From Dromaius novaehollandiae (lineage: Eukaryota; Chordata; Aves; Casuariiformes; Dromaiidae): a stretch of 64,000 nucleotides of DNA. The notes below the pieces were generated by a model. It was not told the DNA's origin. It made no database searches and was given only the letters and a program-made list of their open reading frames with translations. The stretch is taken from NCBI RefSeq assembly GCF_036370855.1, contig NC_088101.1:40098544-40162543 (forward strand). The letters are read 5' to 3'. A program made the position numbers and the translations under genes. Below are positions 10,721 through 21,425 of this stretch, one piece after another; position 1 is the stretch's first letter; the number at the start of each line of letters is the position of its first letter.

Positions 10721-11934
10721 GAAACGTGTCTAAACCTGCCTCTTAGGTCAGGCCGCTGATGCTGCAGCTGTGCACGTAATTTTGTTACTCAGCTCCACCT
10801 AGTGGCATCGTCTTTGGAGACTGCCGCGGCGGTGGGAGGGTCTGCGGGTGTCCTGCGGCGTTATTTAATTACAGCTTTTCTCCTTTGGGATAGATGCGTG
10901 TGTACGTGTGTACACTAGTGCTGCTCTCTATGTAGTGTATGTACACAAAACCGTATAGAAATGTTGAAACGATGCAGAAGCGCTGAATTAGGCACAAAGC
11001 TGCTCCGTGTGACCCCTTGTTCTGCGGTAGCGCTTGTCCTTTCCTTCTGGGGAGGATTTGCCCAGTTGCTGCATCTTGTCTTAACCAGAAGGTGAGCTCC
11101 AGGGCCTCTGGGTGTGCGTGGGCCACGCTTCGCAAGGGAGGTCCTGAATCCCGAGCCAGGGTGCTCCGTGCTTCTGAAACATGGAAAATAATAGTCAAAA
11201 CAGCAGCAAGAAGCGGTCAAGTGTGAGAACGGTTAGAGTAAGCATGGCCCCAAGCAGCAGCTTGGGTCTAGTATCTGCCTGGGGAGTGTTTAGGCTGCGT
11301 TTCAGTCCAGGCCCATGGAAGGACCCAGCCAATAAGCCTGGATACAGAGTCACAAGTTGCAGTGTATTCCTGGCTGGGACTCAGTTTGTCTTAAATGAAC
11401 CTTGGAAAGTCAGTTTAACTCCAGGACTCGGAACGGAGAAGAATCATGTCAACCCGTTTGCATGCTGTAACACATTTCTTTGAATTTTTGTATTTCAGAT
11501 GGCAGCTTACACAGGAGAACCAGAAAGTGAGTTACTCAAAGCCACAGAGAAGATAATGCCAAAATCATCACCACTGTGAAAAGTCTGTTTGCATTTTTCC
11601 CCAGGGATGCTCATTCTTAATATACAGAGGTGCTAAGAGTAAGGATACTTGCTTATAATGACATGGATTTTATTAATGACATTCTTGGATAGGAATTTCT
11701 TGGACATACTATTCAAGCTGAGGACTGGAGTGTGTACTAGGGATTCGCATGCTGCACTTTGCTGAGCAGAGGCATGTTTGGAGCAGCTTTTCGAGTCCCG
11801 AAGATCAACAAATCCATATGAAAGCAAGGCTTAGCTTTTCACATGCTGCAATGCCTTTCAACTTCAAAGTGCTTCGCACATGAACTCAGCTGAGATGCAT
11901 TCCGTCATGAAACTGTTAAGCCTTTGTTTTTTTG
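10721..11934. other. transition from GC-rich to AT-rich DNA, no gene seen
   Basis: CpG frequency falls sharply across this stretch, and from about 11.2 kb onward the window is AT-richer. An alternating TG/TA stretch lies near 10,893-10,945. I see no coding evidence. Confidence 0.4.
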
Positions 11935-12012
11935 TACCACACTATTATTATATATATTAACCTGGTGCCTAGAGGCCCAACTAAGATCAGGGCTCTGTTG
12001 TGCATAGCTGGA
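11935..12012 (-). repeat. old sauropsid SINE/LINE tail, antisense
   Basis: Read on the minus strand, the words 'gggcct-ctaggcacc' and an AT-rich (TAATA)n-like end match the tail 'cacaatggggcc...gggcctctaggtgctaccgtaatac' that I know from crocodilian and turtle repeats. The copy at 13,200-13,262 has the opposite orientation. The exact family name is uncertain. Confidence 0.5.
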
Positions 12013-12016
12013 ATAA

Positions 12017-12038
12017 CCCCCCCTCCCCCCCCGCCCCC
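12017..12038 (+). repeat. C-run (C7-T-C8-G-C5)
   Basis: Twenty of 22 bases are C, directly after the repeat tail that ends near 12,012. The minus strand could form a G-quadruplex and the plus strand an i-motif. Confidence 0.9.
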
Positions 12039-13150
12039 AGCTTCTATCCAGATGAGTTTGTGATCTACAAAACTAGCAATGGGTGGGAAAGGGAAGAGAG
12101 GCACGGGGAAGTGAAGTACGCTGTATGTCACGGCTGTTTGCAGAGCGCAGACAGAGCACTAAGTCTGCATTCAAGGCCAGCACGCGATCCTTTGGCTTCA
12201 CTGCCTCCTGCTAACGTCTCAGTTGGCAAGAAGGCCTGCCAGCCATTTTGTCTCCAATTCAGAGCAGGCCGATATAGACAAAACTGCACACGTTACCTAC
12301 CCTCTCACAAGTGGGTTTGCTTTGGCTGCTTCCTTGCCTGCTCCCTTAATCCAAATTAAGGTTATTCGCACTTGAACCATTCTTTACACGTTGTGTGTAA
12401 AAAAAAAAAAAAAGTATAGTGTCTACTGTCTAGCTTGTTGGCTTTTGTATGCATACATATGTGCTGAAGTGGAGGTGACACCAGGTTTGACATTTCATCA
12501 GTGATAGCTTACTCTTGCACCTTCATTGCAGTGTCTTGAGAGCTTGGGCAGGAAGCAAATGTATAGGTTTGTTAAATATGAAATGCTGCCAGAATAGCTT
12601 TTCTAGTAGCTTAGTTAGTTAGTTTTTTCAGTGCTGTAAAGATACAAAGAACCATAAAAGTAATAAGTATTATCATTATTAGCAGTATTAAATATAAAAA
12701 ATTTGCTGCCCATGCCAGTGAGGAGCAGTGCCGCACAGTCACAGTGGCTTCAGAAATGTGTACGTAAAGGGCTAGGGGTTATGCAACCTGGGACATCTTT
12801 GAAAAAAGAAAAGAAAACCCAAGTTAGCTGTGAATACAAACAAGTTGGTTGCACCCCTTGTGTTGCAAACAGGATCTCAGGAGACAATAGTTATAAGAGT
12901 GTATGTCCAGATATCTGGGATTAACTGCATGCCAGGTTTGGGCTGAAGTGAAGCTCTCATTTGGAGACAAACTGTCAGGCCTGTTGGTGCAGGGGAACCA
13001 TTAGCTTCCTGAAAATCAGCCGTTAGGATCAGGTAGGTCCTAGGAGTTTGCTACAGACAGTGCCTTCCTGTGGCATTTGACACTGACAGAGTAGTATCTT
13101 AACACTTCCATGGCTAGATCATTCAGCTTATATTTTGCTTCCTTTCTCCT
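12039..13150. other. no gene seen; A15 run at 12,399-12,413
   Basis: AT-rich unique sequence with a homopolymer A run. No polyadenylated retrocopy could be recognised upstream of that run. Confidence 0.4.
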
Positions 13151-13262
13151 ACCTCGTATAGAGAGAATGTAAGATTTTGGGGGGCAGAGACTTGTTCTAT
13201 TTTTACATGCCTAATGTAATAGGGCCCCACCCTGAGGGGTGCTAGGCACTGTCCTAATAAAT
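13150..13262 (+). repeat. old sauropsid SINE/LINE tail, sense
   Basis: It contains 'atgtaag-ttttgggg-ggcagagact', then 'gcctaatgtaatagggcccc', 'ggtgctaggcactgtcctaataaatat'. This is the full tail type also found in part at 676 and 27,728, and antisense at 11,935. It is moderately diverged. The family is inferred from recalled reptile repeat texture. Confidence 0.55.
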
Positions 13263-14500
13263 ATGGTCAATTAATGCATTTGCATGACCATCTCCTTTAA
13301 CCACGTGGGAGGAATATTGCTAGTTGACCTTCCTCTGTTGTCAGCTTTCCAAAGTTTGCTTCAAAGATTCATGACAATTCAGGCACGTGCCACATAACTT
13401 GTCCGTACAATCTGTTGTGGTGAAAAGCCAAAAAGCCGCACTTCAATGGCTGATATCTTTTCTGAGGCTTGATACCATATTTTAAAAGTCATCTTCTGGT
13501 CTTGTCTAAGAGCTGGGTGACTCCATACCATCTGAGGGCTGTCTGGCCCTCTGGACCAGTATGACACTGGCTTGTCCCTAGCAGTCAGGAAGAGACAAAC
13601 AGTGAATCCACAAACTCTGTAAACTCTGTGGAAGTGAATAAAAACTTGTGAAGATTTTGCCTCATTTACACTTTGGCTTTATGTAATTTATCATCTTTCA
13701 ACGTCTTGCCTGCACTTTTTAATTACTGCAATCTTTCCATCATTTTTGTAATTTTAAAAAAGCCAATTATATGACAGTCTTGATTGGCTAAGAGTCGTAG
13801 TAAAATGTGCACGTGTGTAAGTAAGGGTGATTGTTCTTTCTTGTTTGTTTTTGTTCTATTCGCCTTTCAGATTTCTAAGTTATATAATTGTTCCCTTTGG
13901 CTTGTGATCAAGGTTTCAGATTAACTATGGCTCTGCTGTAGTGCACTGGGGAGTTGGTATATGGCTAATCCACCTGACAGGCTCTGGCTCCTCACTCCTT
14001 AAAAATGTGTGGATGAAGGATTTTGCTGCTAAAATGGCATTGTCAGCCATGTATTAGGAGAAATCAAGGTCCTGATTTCCATCTCTAAAACAGTGTTATG
14101 AGCAATGAGTTCAGCACTGGCATACAGTGCTACTATTCCTCTTGTGGATGGGCTTGCAGATGTGTAGAGGAGACTCAGCTCCCTCTAGCTATTGAGGGGA
14201 TTGCACATGCTCAACAACTCTGAAAACAGACATGTATAAAACCCAAACCTACCTGTGTTTTTCCAGAGTAATCATAATTGGAAAACCTTCAAACCCTTCT
14301 CTTATTTACGCAGCACATACGATATTTTGTGTCCTACTTTTAGAAAAGTCTTACAAGTAAGGAAGGATTCCATACTTGCACATGTTTATTACTTATTGTT
14401 AGTTATTTGTAAGGGCAGAGTATCTGGCAGGCCTTCCAGTAGACTGTGACACTGAAGTGGAAAGCACTGAACAAGCAGAGATGGAAAGATGGTCCTTACC
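13263..14500. other. no gene seen
   Basis: AT-rich unique sequence. Only short, scattered chance frames are present. Confidence 0.42.
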
Positions 14501-14570
14501 AGAGTGTAAAACTGAGGCAAAGAGAGTATAAAACTAAGGCAAGAGTGAGAGTGTAAAACTGAGGCAAAAA
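14501..14570 (+). repeat. short tandem repeat, unit about 20 bases, 3 copies
   Basis: Variants of AGAGTGTAAAACTGAGGCAA occur at 14,501, 14,521 and about 14,548. The last is separated by a partial 'agagtgag' insertion. The 'aaactgaggcaa' part resembles a word common in MIR/CORE-SINEs, so the array may have grown from a SINE fragment. Confidence 0.8.
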
Positions 14571-16949
14571 TAATCTTAAAAGTACACTTATCTTAACTGT
14601 TTCTTAGGAAAACATTTAACGGTAAGATTAATTAGGTTGTGGCCACAAATATTTGCAGGAATGCAGGCCTGGGTCCACCCACACTGAGCCCAACCAAGCA
14701 AGGTTTTGTGTGGTTATAAGGTGTATGTGCCCATGGAGAGCAATTTGCAAAGGACAGACCTGAGAAACAGCTCCTTCAACAGCTGTCCTTACCGATGCAT
14801 CATTGATACAATAAGCTAATAGAAAAACAGCTTTTTAGATACCCCAGGTGGGGCAGGTATTGGTAGACAAACCAAAAGTGAGGACTGTGCCTGGATTCTC
14901 TCCTAAATTAGAACCTCTGAGCCTTGGAAAAGATCAAGTTTGGATCTGAATTTCAAATGTAGAAGGGCAGGCTGCTCTGTAATATTTACTTGCATTCCTC
15001 TCTTTAGGGGGAAGATGCTTGCAAAGTTCAAGAAGTAAGTGTCAAACAGCAAGGCTAAGAAAAATGCCATTTCTGGGCTTTGGAAAGAGGATTATAAAAA
15101 GCAAAAGTCATTGAGAAGGTCTGAGGAAACCAAGAGTACAAGTAGCTTATCAGATCACTTTGCAGGTATCAGAAAGACCCTGTCAGCATAAAAATGACAG
15201 GCTGTATGAAGCAAAACAACAGGGAAACACTGAGATGCTGTCTCCTCTGTGAATAATAATCAGCTCATTGCTACCGGAGCAAGACATAAGTAAAGCTGTC
15301 CCAAAGACAGCCTGCAGCATAAGACGACAGAAGACTACAGTGGCGTGGAAGAAATAAGGACAGGGACAAAAAGTTTGGATGCCTGGTGGTGCAGGTGGAA
15401 AAGCAGCACTAGGATCCTGGATACTTCAGGAACAAACTGGGGAAGGAGTGTACTTTTTGGGTGGAAAAGGTAGAAAATAGGAGTCAATTCAGACTAAATT
15501 TGTAGTCTGCACATTGGCTATCTTTGGATTTTTATAGGTTAGTTCCTGCAGATGCTGAGAGTCAAGGTGAGGGGTTGAAAGACTTATTGTTTACATTAAA
15601 ATTGTGTTAATTCAACTATTATAAGCAGTAGGTCTGTGATATTAAAATATGCTTTCATTTAGCTCATTATATCAGTTAAATGGTTGAAGGAGGCAATGCA
15701 TCCAAGGACATCTGAAGAGATTACTTTATCTTTGTTGTGCCCACTTCAGTGTGGTCCTACCACTAAGCTTTGGCAGCAATTCTTGGAATAAAATTGCTTT
15801 TTTTTTTTTAAATTATATAGCAAATTTGCAGGCCTAGATCTCACAGCTGGGGGCAGAGGAGGGGCTGCCTTTGCCTTTTTTGTCAAATTTGGGTTGGGTG
15901 CTAGAACTAAAAATGTTTGCCCTAAGTGAATTTTCACTCTATGGATTGATTTGACAGAAGGGAAAAATCTGTGAAAACGCAAATTGGCAATAGTCATAGT
16001 CAGCAACGGTCAGACTTTGGAACTTGCCTCCTGCATAAATATAATTCAGCATCAAAGTGGGCAATTTTTTCTTATGCAAAAAAAATACTAAAAACAAAAA
16101 CTCTATTAAAAATGTGCACCATGCACATACATCATTATCTGCTCCTTCTCCATATGGGTCCATTAAGGTTGGAGCTATCTTCAGCCCACCACAGCTGTCT
16201 GTTGTATAGAAGAGCTCTATACTGAGGGAGGGGAGGATTAGTTAAACCTGTTGTGGGTGTTTTGGCTGCAGTAGTGGTGGAAGATGGCTTGATGAGGACT
16301 GGAAAGCAGCTGTGCTAATTGCTGCCCAGGCGCAGAGGGGGAGATGGTGCCTGCCCCGCAAAATAAATGACTCCTGCCTTGGTAGTAAGAAAGGTCACAA
16401 AAAGCTGACTGAAGAAGCTGTTTTGCATTGCCTCTCATTAGCAAATTACATTTGCTGAGCTCTTGGGAAAGCACCTGAATGCTTTTTCTCCTTCTGCTTG
16501 TTGATGGGACAGGAGACCCTGGGGAAGGTTTAGTTAAGGAAGGGTGCAGGCAGCAGAGACCCTTCCTTGGTGTCTGAGCGCCAGATGTGAGCGACCCTTG
16601 GCACTTCAGTGTCACGGTCTCCCCTCGTGAGGTATGTCTGCTCATGTGCTGTGTTCGCCTTGCCAGAGCTGGGCTGCTGGTGTCTGCCAAATGCGGTGGG
16701 AAAGCGGTGTTCTCAGAAACGGGGACTTCTCCTCCCAGCAATGGGGGCTTCTGAGGGGGCCTGTGGAAACAAGCCCCAGTAAGGAAGAGGCAGCCTCTGC
16801 AGCCCACCTGGGGTGGGTGAGGCTGCGGCCAAGCTCTGGCCCTGCACGCCCCAGTTTGCTTGTATAAATCCTGAAGAAATCATGTCTCATCTGCTTCCCC
16901 AGGGAGCTACTGCTGCCTTTAAGCTGTGAGGTGTTATTCAGCAAGCAAA
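14571..16949. other. no gene seen
   Basis: AT-rich to intermediate sequence. GC content rises from about 16.3 kb towards the CpG island. A T-run lies at 15,799-15,809. The 189-residue minus-strand frame at 16,238-16,807 has no recognisable domain. Confidence 0.38.
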
Positions 16950-17330
16950 ACCCTGGTCTAGGGGAAGGGGACAGGAAAGCTGCCTTCTCCCCCCTGCAGC
17001 CTCCGAGGGCAGATGGCGGCTCTACCCTGCGCCGAGGCGCGGCGTTTCCCTCGGCGCCGCCCGGCCCTGAGGAACCCCCCAGCCCCGAGGAACCCCCCAG
17101 CCCCCGCCGGGGGCCGCCTGGGTCGCGGCGGTGGGCCGCTGGGTGGCGCCAGAGGCCTCGCGGCGCGCGCGTCGCACCCCGCCGCCAACGGCCGCAACGG
17201 CCCCCCGGCGGGGGGGGGGGCGGTGTGTGCGAAGGGCGCTGCGTGAAGCGGCGTGGCGGCCCCGGCAACCGCGCCTCGGCCCAGCCGTTGCTGAGAGCCC
17301 CTCGGTGGGGGGCAGCAGGCCCTGAGGAGA
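16950..17330. promoter_or_regulatory. isolated dense CpG island, possible promoter
   Basis: CpG and GC are extreme here while both flanks are AT-rich and CpG-poor. Features include an 18-base tandem duplication (17,069-17,104), the alternating GCGCGCGC stretch near 17,163, a C6/G11 hairpin-like block (17,201-17,220) and inverted RFX-like half-sites GGCAACC (17,264) and CCGTTGCTG (17,285). RFX-type sites are common in CpG promoters. A long minus-strand frame (16,642-17,415) crosses it, but its proline, glycine and arginine richness follows from base composition. Transcription direction is unknown. Confidence 0.5.
17069..17104 (+). repeat. 18-base tandem duplication inside the CpG island
   Basis: GAGGAACCCCCCAGCCCC is present twice in direct succession without mismatch. 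Translated, it gives a short repeated proline-rich motif, but I regard it as non-coding. Confidence 0.9.
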
Positions 17331-20300
17331 CAGTTTCCCACTTTTGGCCTTGTCGTTGTGGAGCTAGATAAGCTCTTAAATTATCAACAGCTCTTTCAAG
17401 ACCCAGCCGGGTCACCTGGAGACTTTCTTCTCTCTGCAGAGTGGTCCTGCTGACCTGGGCGATGACTGCCCAGGTCCCAGCAAGGGGATTGTATTTATTG
17501 GGTGCCGCTGTTAGTTTTCAGACTGCAACCAAGAGTGGCTATGTAAGCCTCAACTATTTCATGTATGGAGAAAAGTCTAGGAGAAGCTGTGTATTTCTAC
17601 CAAGAGTGGAGAGAGCATCTTGTAAGGGATGTTATTGTTTCCCATCTCTAAAAATGCACATGTTGCTCCACAGTAAGAAAATTGTGGGTGAAGGATTTGC
17701 AGGGTGTGTTCCTGAAGGCTTTCACACCTGCTCAGGCAGAGATAATGTCCGAGTTACAGGGAAGGATGTGATCTAATAACAAAAAAAAAAGTTAATTTCA
17801 GTGTGATCCTGGGATTTCTGTTTAGATTAAAACAAGGAAAAGGTGAAGTCATCTGTTTAGTTAATTCTTTTTGAGAGGCAGAGTGAGAAACACATTGGCC
17901 TTGTGCAAGCTGTGTGGTTTATAGTAGGGGAAGAATAGAGGAGGGCAGGATTAAGAGGAGTTAAAAGTCTGTTTGGGATATGTTGTAGCCATTTGTCACC
18001 TGGCATGCAGAAGTGGGTGGTGTGTATTGCCCACATGCTTTTTTAGATACCCATCTGAAAATACTACCTTTTTTTTCATTATATCCATTAAAAATGATCA
18101 TGCCTCTTCATCAGCCCTCTTAAGGATACATGGCCTATGTGTAAGGAAACCTCAGGACTGATAGTGGGAGAAGATGGCTCTTAGCTGAGTGTAGGTGGCT
18201 GATAAGACATTTGAATCTCAGCGTTGTGGAAAGGATCACACAGTCTCGGAGATAACCTGTGGGCCCACACCATGGACTGAAAGCTGGTGCGCTGAGCAGG
18301 GTCTCAGTTTTGTTTTCCCCTTGATCTGAAGAGTCAGACCAAAGCTCCCGTTCTGCATAAAGACATCCGGTCTTGGTTTGGAAACACCAAGCAAAGATGA
18401 AAAATCTTCCCCCAGGTACTTTGCTCCTCTGATTAAATGACTTGTGGATTTCATTTTTTGTGTCTGATTTCACAGATGAATTTGTTTGGTCTCACCCATT
18501 AGGTTTTTGTGTGTGTGTACATGTATGTGTGTCTTTCTCTGTTGAATGAAATGTGGTCTGGTAACCACTGTTTTCTCCTTGTAAAGATTTATACACGGTG
18601 ACTGAATCATTTCTTAGTCTTCCTTTTGATAACCCAAACAGCTGGAGTTCCCTGGGCCTCTCCTGCAGACCATTTTCTCAAATCTTTGTGGGTCTTTCTG
18701 CCTCTTCTTCAGTTCTTACAAGGGACCTGAGAAATAATCTCTTCTTTCACTACTGTTCCCTTCCAGTGCAAGGCAGCACAGTACAATAACCTTTTTCTCC
18801 CCGTGATTGCTGCACACAGGGATTGTGCTTGCTCATTTCGTATTCATCGTGAAGCATGTGTAATCTCTTTATTGTTACCCCAACTCCTTTTCAAATTCTC
18901 AGTTTTCTAGAATATACTTTCTTGTTCTGCAAGTGTGACCTGCGCTTCCTATTTTTACACTTACTGCATTATATTTGCTTGAATGATGTGTTACTCAGCT
19001 GAATTTACCTCATGATCAGGTTGTTTTACCCTGTGTCAGTCTCTGTATGATAAAGATATGTGTGCATGTATCACAAATGTATGTGTCATGTATATGTCCG
19101 TTACACCGGGCGGGGGGAGGAACATTTGTGGGCTGTGTACCCAGAAGGAAACCCTGCAGAACCCAACTAGAAACTCCCACAACTGATCATGTTTCTCCTC
19201 TGTCTTTGTGAGTTCTGCCAGTTGCCCAGTCTTTAATCTGTTTAACATGCTTTTATTGACCTGGGATAGAGCTAGCTTTTTAAATAGAGTACCCTGCAGC
19301 ACTAAGTCAAATACTTTACCTCAGTTGTTATATTTTCATAATTATCTTTATCAATCAACCCTGCAGTCTCAAAGAATGTAATCAGATTTGTGAGTCAGTG
19401 TCTATTTTCCATATAATCAGGTAGAGCAGCCCTACTTATGTTCCCATCCTTTCATTCTTTATTGATTGCATTGCATGAGTTTGTCATTTGCTTGCCTTGC
19501 ACTGAGAGTTATAATTACTGAGGTCAACCCACTCTCTAGTACAATGCTCTAGTCTTCTGGTGTGTTCCCAGCTTTTCTGAAGGGGCATCTCTTCTCAGCA
19601 TAATCAGAAGATGTATGAAATTGGATTTTACTGCAGCCTCCAAGTCTCGCTATAAGCAGCTTGATGCCAAAGCCTTGAATAAATGAAAAGCAATCATGAC
19701 ACTGATACTGTTCTGTGAAATATCCTAGGATTTGTTAATCCTCATGAATGCCCCATGCCTTTAAAAATTCCATTTGACCTGCATGTTCCTGTAAACTTTA
19801 AACCTTTTAACATTGTACTGTGGAAGGACAAATACTCTATTTTAGAGATGCGTTTTTCACACCCCCTGACATGTATCAAAACGCCATTTTCATTCTTAGG
19901 AATGTGTTTTAATCTCTTCATATGGACTGAAGCAGGCTTTTACCAGGCTGCAGTCTTTAGCTGGGTTGTAAGCAATTAATCTGACGAGAAGCAGATTTGG
20001 TTATCAGTCCAACAGCCATCTGTTCACATCTTCCCTTTTAGCCACTCTACAAAGTCATCTGAAAGATGCAGAGCAGGAGAGAGAATGGGCAGATAAACTG
20101 GCCTCTAAAATGATCCTCCGAAGTGCCTTATCTTTCCTTCCAGAGACAAAGGAATATGTTTCTCATTTGTTAAGAGGAGATTCATAATTAATTTCTTTCT
20201 GCTTTGTCTAATTTTATGCAATTAGAGCTGAAATACGGTGTCTCATGTTAACTAGGAAACTTGCATTGTGTGCTCTGTTTCCCATTCCTGAACCCCACTG

Positions 20301-21164
20301 GTTGGTGCACAGAGCCATCTTGAATTCTAAGATATGACTGAGGCCTTATCCATTAATATTTCTAAAATACTTAGTTTTGGAAGACAGATGCTGCTCACAT
20401 GCAAAAGGCTATTTTAAAAAAATGGACATTTGATGCTTTTGTTTATTGGATCAATTGTGTTGCAAAGTTTAGAGATTACACTGATGCAAGGTCTTCTAAT
20501 ATGTGCACCAGTATGATGTGTGGTTGCCTCCCCCTGCCATGGTCTTTGGTGACAAATGTACTTGTAGGTGTAACTCAGAGCCCAGAACAGGAGTTGAAAT
20601 CTCACTGACTGCAGGCAGCAATTTCGTTAATGACTGGAATGGGAAGTCACTTGCTCATCTGTCTTTATAATGTGCTCTGGGAACACAGTAGGGTCTGATT
20701 TCAATCACACTGGTCACTTCTGGCCGTTCCATTTAATTCTGTGATACACTGTGTGATTTCCTCTGGGACTCATGAAAGGGAGAAGTGTTCTGTATGGCAG
20801 GTGTTTTTCCCCATCGTGTGATTTTACTGTTATTGAAGTCCTAGCTGGGATTCCTTGAAGCACAGACTCAGCAGCGTTGTGGATGGAGAGTTGTATGGTG
20901 ACATCAGACAATTGCATGTGCATCAGAGTCCTGAAGTGCCATGTGAACTATTAAGTGAGGCTCTGAGCTAAATTTGTAACTGCCCTTAATCTGTAGAACT
21001 GCATCTGGTTCCTCTGGTGGTGATGTCCGTTTGGTCTTGCACTCTACCTGCCTGTGGGCTGTGGAGTCCCACGGCTGTTGCTTATTTGGACGTAGGGCCT
21101 GTAGTAATGGCTCTGCTGTGTCACCTGGTTCTGTTTGTGCTAACAAAGCTGGTAAGCTCAGAAG
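17331..21164. other. no gene seen
   Basis: AT-rich, CpG-poor sequence. TG-rich microsatellite-like stretches lie near 18,508-18,535. The frame beginning just right of the CpG island (17,441-17,776) has no recognisable domain. Other frames are short. Confidence 0.4.
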
Positions 21165-21425
21165 CACCCAGAGATGCACAACAAAGGGACAAGAGGCAAC
21201 AGAGATATGTTGCAACAAGGGAAATGATAGCAGGACACTGGGGGGGGGAACTCCCCAAGCGTGGCTAAGCATGGGAACTGGTATCCAGATAGTTTGAGAC
21301 CTCAATCCATATGCAAACCTCAATGGACAAGGCCCTGAGCAACCTTATCCCATGTGGAGGTAGCTCTGTGTTGAACAGGAGGTTGGACGAGGTGACCTCT
21401 GAGGGTCCCTGCCAGCCAAAATCTT
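21165..21425 (+). mobile_element. CR1 LINE, degraded 3' fragment
   Basis: Two blocks match the 3' end of bird and crocodilian CR1 as I know it. The first is 'gggacaagaggcaac' near 21,186. The second runs from 'ggccctgagcaacct' near 21,332 to 'aggttggacgaggtgacct' and 'gggtccctgccagcc' near 21,418. The sequence between them is too diverged to follow. No reverse-transcriptase domain remains, and the usual ATTCTATG-type microsatellite end is missing or mutated. CR1 is the dominant LINE of birds and crocodilians, so this is the best single clue to the host. Confidence 0.8.

Noticed and set aside
16238-16807. 189-codon minus-strand frame left of the CpG island
   Set aside because: No recognisable domain, ordinary composition for the local base content, and no splice or promoter evidence that favours it.
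21017-21323. Open frames on both strands at the CR1 fragment
   Set aside because: They overlap the degraded 3' end of a LINE, and no reverse-transcriptase motif is present.
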